8,580 nucleotides of DNA from an uncultured Christensenellaceae bacterium. Its GTDB lineage: Bacteria > Bacillota > Clostridia > Christensenellales > Pumilibacteraceae. Both the position numbers and the translations under genes were made by a program. Numbering within the stretch: position 1 is the first letter of the stretch; each line of letters starts with the position of its first letter. Positions 1-6,572 of the stretch are shown piece after piece. The stretch lies in the NCBI GenBank assembly GCA_910587445.1, contig CAJULE010000028.1, positions 19,855 to 28,434 on the forward strand, given 5' to 3'. A model generated the notes under the pieces. The model had not been told where the DNA came from. It did not search any database and worked only from the letters and a program-made list of their open reading frames with translations.

Positions 1-1485
1 TGCCGTCACTTCGAGCGTAGCGGGCGTGTAGCCGGGTGCGGTTATCACGACCGTAGCCGCGTTTCCTCTCGGAAGCGTGAAGTTATACGTGCCGTCGCCG
101 TTGTTGCCGAAGCTGAACGGAGTGTTGTTCTCGTCCTTGACTACGAGCGTTGCGTCCTTTACGGCGTCCGCGCCTCCGCCGGTAACGGTAAGCGTCACGT
201 CGGTGGTAAGCGTCGACGTAGTGAAGCCTACGCGCTGATAAGTGCCGTCTCCGTCCACCGTGGAGCTGTTGTTGTATGTAGCGAGTACCGCTTCTACGTC
301 GTTCGGAGCGATTACGCCGCCGAAGGTCGGAACAGGGTTTTGGAACGCACCGTTCGTGGTGTTGTCCACAAGAAGCGCTATTGACGAACGGCGAGTAACC
401 ACCGTGCCCCAGCGCCAATCGTTACGGACGATATAGCCTATGGACGTAGTCGGAGACTTGTCCACGTCGGTCACGACGGACGCTCTGCCAAAGTAAGTGC
501 CTATGCCGTTTGCGATATAGCCGTCGATCTTGTCAAACTGCGCCTTTTCTGCGGGCGTGAGATTGAGAAGAGCTGCTGCGAGGTTCCAATACTCGTCGGG
601 CACTACCTTGATGAGAATACCGCCGTACTGCCCGCGAATAGCTCCACCGAGATAGCGAGAACCGTCTGCGGTGAACTTGCCGTCGAGCAGAATCTTCTGA
701 CCGATGTCGCTGTTTATGATTGCGCCGTTGTTGATGTTCATAAGCTTGTTAAATGCGCGATAGCGGAGTATGTAGACGGTTTTTTCTATCGGGTATGATA
801 TAATGCCCTCGGTGTAAGCGTTGGCTACATTGGACAGAGCCGTGCCCAGCGAGTTCATAATCGACTGCATATACCCCTGCGTTGTGCTTGCGGGGTCATA
901 CCTGAGAATGTTGCTGTTGTTAGCGACTGACAAAGCCGAGCCTATCTGCGTCGCCATTATCTCCGCGTCCATAAGCTGTGCCGTCACCTGCGGGATAGCC
1001 GCTGTATACTGCCCGAGAATATCCAAATTGCCGCCTATCATGCGGGCTTGATCGCGCGAAATCTGTGCCGCCTCGTCATACAGCTGATTGAACCATATGT
1101 CGACTGCGTCGGTCTGCATACTGTTGGGCAGGTTCTTGTTAAACGGCGCGCTGTTTCCGGGCGTTCCGCCTACTGTGCCGCTTCCGCACGGAGTAAGCGC
1201 AAGAGTGCGCATACGACGCGGAGGCGGAATGAGCTGCGGAATACGCACGCCTGCCGCGTCCTCTGCTTCGGCGTTCATCGACGTTATGCCGAGCCCGTCG
1301 ACAAAGATACGTTCGTCGAGGTGAAGAAGCTGCCACATGGACGCAAGCCTGCGGTTGACGAGGACGTTTCCGAACGCGGGAAACTGTCCGCTTTTTGCCT
1401 CGATATTAAACGGCGCTTTGAGGTTCGCCGCGTTTTGCAGATATACTGCGGTGTCGTTAAGACCTGTAGATATGATGTTATCCAT
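1..1485 (-). CDS. Putative major capsid protein with C-terminal Ig/CnaB-like domain (3' end outside window)
   Basis: This frame is open for 495 codons from ATG 1485 to the window edge and has no stop, so the C-terminus is missing. AGGAGA lies 8 bases before the ATG, and the scaffold gene's stop is just upstream. The product (MDNIISTGLN...) is the presumed shell protein of the phage head. That call rests on position after portal, minor head protein and scaffold, on size, and on a non-membrane body of about 400 residues; I do not recognise a diagnostic capsid motif. From about residue 418 the sequence changes to Thr/Val-rich alternating strands with GDGTY (about 463) and an APGYTP motif (about 483-488). 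This is typical of CnaB / carboxypeptidase-regulatory-like beta sandwiches. Such domains are often fused to phage structural proteins and displayed on the particle surface. More copies could follow beyond the edge. A decoration protein or tail protein is a less likely alternative. Confidence 0.78.
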   Translation of the reverse strand, partial: MDNIISTGLNDTAVYLQNAANLKAPFNIEAKSGQFPAFGNVLVNRRLASMWQLLHLDERIFVDGLGITSMNAEAEDAAGVRIPQLIPPPRRMRTLALTPCGSGTVGGTPGNSAPFNKNLPNSMQTDAVDIWFNQLYDEAAQISRDQARMIGGNLDILGQYTAAIPQVTAQLMDAEIMATQIGSALSVANNSNILRYDPASTTQGYMQSIMNSLGTALSNVANAYTEGIISYPIEKTVYILRYRAFNKLMNINNGAIINSDIGQKILLDGKFTADGSRYLGGAIRGQYGGILIKVVPDEYWNLAAALLNLTPAEKAQFDKIDGYIANGIGTYFGRASVVTDVDKSPTTSIGYIVRNDWRWGTVVTRRSSIALLVDNTTNGAFQNPVPTFGGVIAPNDVEAVLATYNNSSTVDGDGTYQRVGFTTSTLTTDVTLTVTGGGADAVKDATLVVKDENNTPFSFGNNGDGTYNFTLPRGNAATVVITAPGYTPATLEVTA

Positions 1486-1499
1486 TTTTTTAATTCTCC

Positions 1500-2042
1500 T
1501 TAAATTCTTAGATTTTTCGCAATCGCCGCGGCTTCCTTAGGGGATATTTTCTTATCCTCTTTCTTTGCCGCTTCGAATACATCGTTGCCGAGTCCGTAGA
1601 CCTGTTCTGCCTTTCTTACTGCCGCCTCGTCGGCGTCTTCCGCCTCGTCCGCCTTGTCCTTCATGCGCGCTTCCAAAGCGTCGATACGGGCAAGCAACGA
1701 CTTGTATCTGTCGTCGCCGTCATCGTCGGCTTTGTCTTTGTCGAGCTTGTCCTCACGCTTTTCCTCGGGCGTGTCGTCGCTTTCGTGAAGCTCCTCGACG
1801 TCGCCTTTGCCCTCCGCGTGTTCCTTGCCGAGAGCTTCGTGCTCGCGCGCTTCCGCCGATTGGCTGTCCTCGTTTCCGTCAGCTCGTTCCTGCACCGCTA
1901 TGCTCTCATGCACGCGGTCGGCGAGCGATTGGTGAAAGCTCTTCTTGTCGTCATCCGAAAGGTCTTCGTAAGCCTTGCGGACCTGTTCGAGTGTAGTCAT
2001 TTCTTTTTTATCCTCCTTCTTTTTTCGCCAAAAAAATGCCAT
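1500..2042 (-). CDS. Putative head scaffolding protein
   Basis: This 180-residue protein is very rich in Glu, Asp and Lys. It lies between the minor head protein and the presumed major capsid protein, which is the usual place of the scaffold in A118-like head modules. Scaffolds fill the prohead and direct capsid assembly, then leave or are cut. Residues 1-14 (MAFFWRKKKEDKKE) are hydrophobic then basic. The centre (about 50-105) is low-complexity acidic and probably disordered. Residues about 112-150 look able to form a coiled coil, and the C-terminal tail (KISPKEAAAIAKNLRI) is a helix of the kind that contacts capsid subunits. The start at 2042 has AAGGAGG 5 bases upstream. A second ATG at 2000 (MTTLEQ) also has AAGGAGGA before it. 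No serine-protease motif is visible and no separate protease gene is present. Function is inferred from context and composition, not from a recognised domain. Confidence 0.7.
   Translation of the reverse strand: MAFFWRKKKEDKKEMTTLEQVRKAYEDLSDDDKKSFHQSLADRVHESIAVQERADGNEDSQSAEAREHEALGKEHAEGKGDVEELHESDDTPEEKREDKLDKDKADDDGDDRYKSLLARIDALEARMKDKADEAEDADEAAVRKAEQVYGLGNDVFEAAKKEDKKISPKEAAAIAKNLRI
1998..2018 (-). promoter_or_regulatory. Possible internal ribosome binding site and second start in scaffold gene
   Basis: On the minus strand AAGGAGGA (2018-2011) is followed after 10-11 bases by an in-frame ATG (2000-1998). The bases also encode the Lys/Glu-rich N-terminus of the long form, so the match could be chance in a run of AAG/GAG/GAT codons. 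If used, it would give a 166-residue form lacking the FFW-basic leader. The first start has better spacing and is probably the main one. Confidence 0.3.
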
Positions 2043-2068
2043 ACTTACCTCCTTAAATTTTTCTGCAT

Positions 2069-2113
2069 TTAAAAACCGCGAGGGTGGTCGCGGCTCCGTG
2101 TGGACTTTTTCAT
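2069..2113 (-). CDS. Possible 14-codon leader peptide across the terminator
   Basis: An ATG at 2113-2111 opens a 14-codon frame (MKKSTRSRDHPRGF) ending in TAA at 2071-2069. AGAGGAGA (2130-2123) lies 9 bases before the ATG, a good ribosome binding site for so short a frame. The codons run straight through both arms of the terminator hairpin at 2076-2093, and the stop falls at the end of its T-run. A translating ribosome would therefore keep the hairpin from forming. This is either a real leader peptide that tunes read-through into the scaffold and capsid genes, or a chance frame in the gap. No homologue is recognised. Confidence 0.3.
   Translation of the reverse strand: MKKSTRSRDHPRGF
2071..2095 (-). 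terminator. Rho-independent terminator / attenuator before scaffold gene
   Basis: The minus strand reads CCGCGA, a six-base loop CCACCC, then TCGCGG, followed at once by TTTTT and AAAT. The stem is 6 perfect GC-rich pairs, with two weaker A-U/G-U pairs possible outside it. It lies in the 96-base gap between the minor head gene and the scaffold gene. No promoter is evident between it and the scaffold start, so full termination would silence the capsid genes. It therefore more likely acts as a partial terminator or attenuator. Confidence 0.7.
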
Positions 2114-2138
2114 GTTCTGTTGTCTCCTCTTGTCTTCT

Positions 2139-3170
2139 CTACAATAATTCGATACGGCTCGGGTAATATGCCCGACCGTTGTCATGACTGAAAGTTATAT
2201 ACTCTTTTCTTGCCTTTGCGGCGGCGCGTTTTGCCCTTGAGTACAATTCCGCGCTCACACCCTTGTTCATAAGCGCTCTGGTCTCATATTTGCGCACAAT
2301 GCCCTCGAGCTTGCGTTGCTCGGTGTTTATATCCCGTTCTTTCTGTTGGGTCTCTCTGCTTACGTGCGGGATTATCATACCCGTTTTGTACGGCATGAGC
2401 GTATGCCGACAGTTAAAGCCGAGCAAGCCGTTCTTGTACACTTTGCCTGCGTTGGTAGGGTAGTAAACGTCCGTAGCCACTTCGAGCGGAACATAAGCCC
2501 TGCCGTCCTCTGTGGTGCCGCTTGTGCCGTCGAGACTGTAAACGCGCCCCTGCCATTTGTAGCACCTATCAGAGCAGTCGGCGTGCACGGAGCAAGTGAC
2601 GAGCTTTACGCCCGACGCTTTGAGTTCCGCAATCTGATCCAAGTGCCCGTGATACCGCACTTCCATTTCCGCGCGATTGCGCATAGAGTTCCGCGATTTA
2701 ATATCATCGGGGTCGAGCGCGTTCTGCTTGCATAGTTCGGTTATAACAGGCGCGACACGTTTCTCGAGATACTCTTTCGCGTACACCTGCGCGGGTATGC
2801 CCTTGGCGTCGGTTACATACGACAGCGAGTTTTCCACGGTCGTCGTGGCTTGGCGTTTGCTTACACGCGGGACTTTCTCGCCGCTTAGCGCGAGAATTGC
2901 CAACAACAACGTCGGGTTCGCTCCGAAGTTTTGCAGATACGTCGCGTACTGTCTTTCGGCAAAAGCATTGAGCGAGCGATACGCCGCCGAGCGCAAGTCC
3001 TCTATGCGTATCTTGGCGAGAGCTTTGCGAATGATTTGTTGCACTCTTGTGTTTAGCTGCGCTTTAGGAAGCCATGCAAGCCACCCGTCGCGAACGGCAA
3101 GCCTTATCTCCGTTTGTGCTTCCTCAATCGCTTGCGCCTGCATATTGAGCCCTTTATCCGCGAGCTTCAT
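2139..3170 (-). CDS. Phage minor head protein (minor capsid 2 / Mu F-like family)
   Basis: This 343-residue protein probably sits with the portal inside or at the portal vertex and is needed for head morphogenesis. The N-terminal part is helical and charged, with a hydrophobic stretch at about 84-96. The diagnostic region is C-terminal: SVHADCSDRC (194-203), WQGRVYS (206-212) and GFNCRHTLMPY (251-261). This matches the conserved His/Cys, WQGxVYS and NCRHxxxPY pattern of the phage minor capsid protein 2 family. The last 80 residues are a Lys/Arg/Glu-rich helical tail. The start at 3170 comes 2 bases after the portal stop, and its ribosome site GGAGG lies within the last codons of the portal gene, so the two are translationally coupled. 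The next ATG (residue 10) has no comparable site. Four cysteines (193, 199, 203, 254) and two histidines (196, 256) could bind a metal, but that is inference. Confidence 0.88.
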   Translation of the reverse strand: MKLADKGLNMQAQAIEEAQTEIRLAVRDGWLAWLPKAQLNTRVQQIIRKALAKIRIEDLRSAAYRSLNAFAERQYATYLQNFGANPTLLLAILALSGEKVPRVSKRQATTTVENSLSYVTDAKGIPAQVYAKEYLEKRVAPVITELCKQNALDPDDIKSRNSMRNRAEMEVRYHGHLDQIAELKASGVKLVTCSVHADCSDRCYKWQGRVYSLDGTSGTTEDGRAYVPLEVATDVYYPTNAGKVYKNGLLGFNCRHTLMPYKTGMIIPHVSRETQQKERDINTEQRKLEGIVRKYETRALMNKGVSAELYSRAKRAAAKARKEYITFSHDNGRAYYPSRIELL

Positions 3171-3172
3171 GT

Positions 3173-4717
3173 CTACCCTCCGAAGTACTCGGTATCGTCA
3201 TAGACCCTTGCTCCGAAAGCGCTCTCTTTCTGCTCGGTTGCGATCTTCTCCATATACTCCGTCGTCTCTTTAGCTGACAGCCCATTGACTACCTGCACCG
3301 CCGTTTCATGCGGCATAAGCCCCGAAGCGTAGTTCTGACGCACGTTCTCGTCGCGCATGAGCTTGTTGCCGATATAGTCCGACAGCTGTATCGTCGCTTT
3401 CCCGCGAATGCCGTGCTGATAAAGGACTTCCCCGATTGCTCGGTTGATCTCTGGGATAAGCAGTCTGTGCGCCGACTGCACGCTTGCTCGCGTGAGGTTT
3501 TCCTCGGCAGTGACTTCCCTTGCCGTTTTCGGAGACGCGTCTTGAAGAAACGGAAACAGCGTCGTAGGCGCATAGCCGAACGCCACGGCGAACTGCTTGA
3601 GATACATCTCGAACATTCCACGGTACTGCTCGGCACGGATATCGAACTGCACGGACTTTGGCTCGAATTCTTTTTCGCCCTCTACGCGCACGTAAACGAA
3701 GTTTTCCGACGGCGGCTGTAAATCCGTTGCCGTGACGAGCCTTGTACCGTCCTTTCCGGTTATTTGAGGCAATGCGTCGTTTATGGTTTTCAAAAAGCGT
3801 TGTGGCACAAGAATTACGCCCTGTCCGTTCAAAACGTCTATAAGCGAACCGCCGAAAACCGTGTCTATCGCCCATAATATATCCAATGTGCCATAAAGCG
3901 ACGGGTCGCCCATTTTCAGACCCGGCACGCAGCTATTCGTCGCTGTGTTGAGCAACGTCCACACTCCGAGCCCGTCTCTGAACGGTAACGGCAACGCTTT
4001 ATTCAGGACTATGCCTTTACGCGATATTGTGAGTTTTGCGTCCTCGGGTAAGTCCTCATACGCCACACCTTCGGAGTTTATGAGCGGCAAAACCTCGTTT
4101 CCCGCGACTCCGCTCTTACGGTGAACGCGATAAATCACTTTCGCTTTCCTCTTCTCATAAAAGCGGTGTTCGACGAGCCATAATTGGTCTGTGTATTCCT
4201 CCGTCTTCGTGCTCGATAAAAGCGTGAGAAAGAAGAGCGCGTCAGTCACGTCTCCGCTGTCGTTTGCCGTAAACATATTGCGGTCGACGCGGGAAGCGGA
4301 CAGGCTGCACCGTCCGAGGCTGTCCTTATTGAGCTTCATGAGCGCCGTGCCGCCTTGAAGAACGTAGGTTATTGCTTCTTCGAGGAAAAGGTCGAAGCGC
4401 GAGAACGGCACCCACGTATCAGACAGAAACGCCGTTGCCGCGTCTGCGCCCGCAAACAGCGTTCTGTCGCCCTTGATAAGCTTTGCGGCGTTCTTTATTG
4501 CCGTATGTCCGACATTAGCGGAAATACCTTGATTATACGCTCCGTCCTGCGTCCCGCACGCATACGCCATGCATTGTCTGACTACTCGATTGAGATATGT
4601 CATGACATATGTGTTCGTGTTCGCATAATACAGCGACGAATTTATGAACGTCTCGAAAGGGCTGCTACCTTTTTTATCGAGAAAGTCCTGTAAGTATTGT
4701 GGATAGTGAAAGCTCAT
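3173..4717 (-). CDS. Phage portal protein (A118/SPP1-like)
   Basis: This 514-residue protein would form the twelve-subunit ring at one capsid vertex through which terminase pumps DNA. Length, position just after the large terminase gene and the C-terminal signature support this. The stretch SPKTAREVTAEENLTRASVQ (395-414) has the 'KTAxEVxxE' helix usual in A118-type and related portals. It is followed by helices ending in SAKETTEYMEKIATEQ (481-496). The N-terminal third has a long helix region (70-130), and residues about 272-300 (SLYGTLDILWAIDTVFGGSL) resemble the 'S.l....d..ID' portal core. The start at 4717 has AGGAGG 5 bases upstream, and this site overlaps the TerL stop codon. The next gene starts 2 bases after its stop. 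No disruption is seen. A distant portal family other than A118 cannot be excluded. Confidence 0.9.
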   Translation of the reverse strand: MSFHYPQYLQDFLDKKGSSPFETFINSSLYYANTNTYVMTYLNRVVRQCMAYACGTQDGAYNQGISANVGHTAIKNAAKLIKGDRTLFAGADAATAFLSDTWVPFSRFDLFLEEAITYVLQGGTALMKLNKDSLGRCSLSASRVDRNMFTANDSGDVTDALFFLTLLSSTKTEEYTDQLWLVEHRFYEKRKAKVIYRVHRKSGVAGNEVLPLINSEGVAYEDLPEDAKLTISRKGIVLNKALPLPFRDGLGVWTLLNTATNSCVPGLKMGDPSLYGTLDILWAIDTVFGGSLIDVLNGQGVILVPQRFLKTINDALPQITGKDGTRLVTATDLQPPSENFVYVRVEGEKEFEPKSVQFDIRAEQYRGMFEMYLKQFAVAFGYAPTTLFPFLQDASPKTAREVTAEENLTRASVQSAHRLLIPEINRAIGEVLYQHGIRGKATIQLSDYIGNKLMRDENVRQNYASGLMPHETAVQVVNGLSAKETTEYMEKIATEQKESAFGARVYDDTEYFGG

Positions 4718-4726
4718 TCTTGCCTC

Positions 4727-6061
4727 CTAAATGAAATGATAGTAATACTCGTAGGTCGCGTACTTGTCAGCGTCAATCGTATGGTCGGCTTGTCCTTCGG
4801 GTATTTCGTTGTTGTCGTCGTAGCAGAAGTTTTCGAGTTGCTCAATCGATACGGCGTTATCGGGCGTATCGAGTATCAAGAGCATACCCGACTTGAAGCT
4901 ATTGACAAGTCGAGCATTATCTCGCTCTATGTCTTTGTTTGTTACAGCGACGCAGTTAAACATTGTAGTCTTTCTCCATTCGAGCATAAGGTCTTGTGTA
5001 AGCGCGGCACCGTCAAAGCACCACCTCTCGTCGGACGGTGGCGGTATGATTATGCCGTAGCTTTGCATACGTTTTCGGAACTCAATATACCATTCGTACA
5101 TTACCTGAACCTGGTCGGTGTGGGATATTCCCTTCAATCCTGTTTTCTTTCTTTCGTTCTTGATGTCTAAGTACATGGTACCGAGCTTGATGAGATGTCC
5201 GTCTCCGTAAAGCCCCCAGGCGCTCACCGCTGTGGCGTCGCTTGTTAGACCGCTGTCAACCCCATAGAACATCGCTATGGGCTGATAGTAGATATTCGCT
5301 CCTATACGCTTCTGAAGTGTATACAGAGGGATAAGGTGTTTCTCGCGGTCAAACGACCATATAACCGCACCTTCAAGACTGACGAGTTCCCCACCGTACC
5401 AAAACGCGTAATGCTTGGGGTCATTCTCTTTCGTCTGTAAGATTTCGGCAATCGTTTGTTCCTTCAAGAGCGAGCGGATGTCTTCCCATGTCGTATGTAT
5501 CTCCGTAGCTCCTTCACGTATCATGTTGGGAAACTCAATGTTCGCCCAATGCCCACGGCTCGGCGGCGGGTTGTAAGCGTAGACTATCTTCGAATGCGGC
5601 ATTAGGAACTTGTTGACCGTCGTTTCCGCCGCCCTCACATGATTGAAGCATTTAACTTCGTTTGCCTCGTCGAGAATAGCCATGGCAAGCGTCTTAGTCC
5701 ATGGTGTAAAGCCTTTCGTCGCCGTAAGGTCACTGTCCGTCTTCCCGTTGACTCCGCGGAAGTAGATAATAGCGCCCGTCTTTTTGCACCGCATTTCAAA
5801 CGGCGATGTTTTGCAGTAGAAGTACTTTTCGAGGTCGAACGCCTGCATTGTGGAAAGCATGGAGTTGAATATCTCGCGCAGGTCATGATGTTCGGCTCGC
5901 ATATACAGGATATTATTATATTTGCTTTGAAGCGCGAGCGAGAGTGCGACCGTCTCATTCGTCGTTGACTTCCCGGTCGAGCGTCCGCTCACCTCGATTA
6001 TCTTTCGCACGTTCGGATCGAGCAGAGGCTTGAACTGCTTCGGGATTATGAACTTCGTCAT
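4727..6061 (-). CDS. terL: Terminase large subunit (packaging ATPase and nuclease)
   Basis: This is the motor that cuts concatemeric phage DNA and drives it into the prohead through the portal. With the ATG at 6061 it has 444 residues. The ATPase half shows a Walker A motif GRSTGKST (26-33), Walker B LAMAILDEANE (125-135) with the catalytic Glu, and the coupling motif YAYNPPP (161-167). The nuclease half (RNase H fold) shows the expected acidic residues: YGVDSG (Asp269), CFDGAA (Asp350) and IDADKYATYEY (Asp430/Asp432). All key residues are present, so it should be active. It belongs to the Terminase_3 / XtmB type. The ATG at 6061 is preferred over an upstream TTG at 6067 because GGAGG lies 7 bases before it and it overlaps the terS stop as ATGA, a coupled pair. 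The stop is followed by the portal gene after 9 bases. Confidence 0.95.
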   Translation of the reverse strand: MTKFIIPKQFKPLLDPNVRKIIEVSGRSTGKSTTNETVALSLALQSKYNNILYMRAEHHDLREIFNSMLSTMQAFDLEKYFYCKTSPFEMRCKKTGAIIYFRGVNGKTDSDLTATKGFTPWTKTLAMAILDEANEVKCFNHVRAAETTVNKFLMPHSKIVYAYNPPPSRGHWANIEFPNMIREGATEIHTTWEDIRSLLKEQTIAEILQTKENDPKHYAFWYGGELVSLEGAVIWSFDREKHLIPLYTLQKRIGANIYYQPIAMFYGVDSGLTSDATAVSAWGLYGDGHLIKLGTMYLDIKNERKKTGLKGISHTDQVQVMYEWYIEFRKRMQSYGIIIPPPSDERWCFDGAALTQDLMLEWRKTTMFNCVAVTNKDIERDNARLVNSFKSGMLLILDTPDNAVSIEQLENFCYDDNNEIPEGQADHTIDADKYATYEYYYHFI

Positions 6062-6414
6062 GAGCAATCCTCCACCGATATGACGAAGCCTTCGTTTTGC
6101 TCGGGCTCAATTTCAGACTGTTTATCTCGCCACTGTTTCGGGCGGCGGTTCTTAAGCCAAAAGATTATCGCCGTAGTATCGCCTTTGCGACATTTCTCGA
6201 GCAGAGCGTTCTCGACCTCGGCGTCTACGCATGCGCGCGTTTTTTTTAGGACTTCCGAAAACTCCGAAAACTCCTTCTTGTACTCGCACAGCGTGCTCAT
6301 CGCGATACCTAAATTTCGGGCAATGTCCGCTTCGGTGGCGCCGTTGCGCAGCCAATCCTCAACCTCGCCAAGCCTCGGCGCGACGTGCGTGTCGTATTTG
6401 CTCGGTCGTGCCAT
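6058..6414 (-). CDS. terS: Terminase small subunit (DNA-recognition)
   Basis: This 118-residue protein recognises the packaging site and regulates the large subunit. It begins MARPSKYDTH and carries a helix-turn-helix at about 23-46 (NGATEADIARNLGIAMSTLC). That is followed by the 'EYKKEFSEFSEVLKK' helix and oligomerisation helices with VDAEVENALL (63-72). The C-terminal IIFWLKNRRPKQWRD (83-97) is the element usual in this TerS family (Terminase_2/A118-like). The start has GGAGGTGG 4 bases upstream, among the strongest sites in the window. It overlaps terL by 4 bases. One oddity is a run of 8 A (6247-6240, codons CTA AAA AAA ACG, residues 56-59), which forms a potential A-AAA-AAA slippery site. 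It is preceded by a 158-base gap carrying regulatory-looking structure. Confidence 0.92.
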   Translation of the reverse strand: MARPSKYDTHVAPRLGEVEDWLRNGATEADIARNLGIAMSTLCEYKKEFSEFSEVLKKTRACVDAEVENALLEKCRKGDTTAIIFWLKNRRPKQWRDKQSEIEPEQNEGFVISVEDCS

Positions 6415-6437
6415 AAAACCACCTCCGTAAATTCAAT

Positions 6438-6469
6438 AAGCAAAAACGCCCGCATACTGCGAACGCTTT
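6438..6469 (-). terminator. Terminator-like hairpin in the leader before terS
   Basis: Read on the minus strand, arms 6469-6458 (AAAGCGTTCGCA) and 6454-6443 (TGCGGGCGTTTT) can pair over 12 positions. Three of the pairs are G-U wobbles, and the loop is GTA. A run of five T (6446-6442) forms the 3' foot and is followed by GCTTATT. The shape fits an intrinsic terminator, although the wobbles and the T-run shared with the stem make it weaker than the one at 2071-2095. It lies about 28 bases before the terS start. It could end transcripts from the HNH gene or act as a late-operon attenuator. Confidence 0.45.
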
Positions 6470-6497
6470 GCCGTAAAGGAAATAAAGATAATGAACA

Positions 6498-6525
6498 AGA
6501 TTGACCCATTGGAACTGCCCAATCT
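6498..6525. repeat. Short dyad(s) in the terS leader
   Basis: Two overlapping inverted repeats occur here: AGATTG (6498-6503) with CAATCT (6520-6525), and ATTGG (6508-6512) with CCAAT (6519-6523). They cannot both form as hairpins at once. They lie between the TATAAT box and the terminator-like hairpin. They could be a protein-binding site (regulator or TerS) or chance; the sequence alone does not decide. Confidence 0.3.
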
Positions 6526-6534
6526 CACGCTATC

Positions 6535-6540
6535 ATTATA
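6535..6540 (-). promoter_or_regulatory. Possible -10 box of a late promoter upstream of terS
   Basis: A perfect TATAAT is present on the minus strand in the gap between the HNH gene and terS. No TTGACA-like -35 lies 16-19 bases upstream (the hexamer at 17 bases is ACAAAT; ATGACA sits at 22). Promoters driven by phage late activators often have a poor -35, and an ArpU/RinA-like gene lies nearby, so activated use is plausible. An alternative reading is that GGAGGG before it is a ribosome site for a three-codon frame (MIA), which is not convincing. Confidence 0.35.
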
Positions 6541-6572
6541 CACCCTCCAAAATGAATATTTGTGTCATACTT

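Noticed and set aside
1048..1503. 151-residue open frame on the plus strand opposite the capsid gene
   Set aside because: It lies entirely antisense to the convincing capsid frame, has a Cys/Arg-rich composition unlike a folded protein and no recognisable domain. It is a shadow caused by codon bias of the real gene.
2046..2069. TTAAAT/ATTTAA inverted repeat before the scaffold ribosome site
   Set aside because: It is only six A/T pairs separated by eight bases in an AT-rich stretch, too weak to call next to the strong terminator hairpin.
3306..3875. 189-residue minus-strand frame inside the portal gene
   Set aside because: It is Arg-rich and overlaps the conserved C-terminal half of the portal in another frame, with no ribosome site or motif. 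It is a shadow frame.
6062..6067. Upstream TTG start for terL (MLMTKF)
   Set aside because: ATG 6061 has GGAGG at 7 bases and the usual ATGA coupling with the terS stop; the TTG lies too close to that site.
6309..6509. 66-residue minus-strand frame starting in the terS leader
   Set aside because: There is no ribosome site before its ATG, it overlaps terS in another frame for half its length, and the Arg/Ser-rich tail is typical of a shadow.
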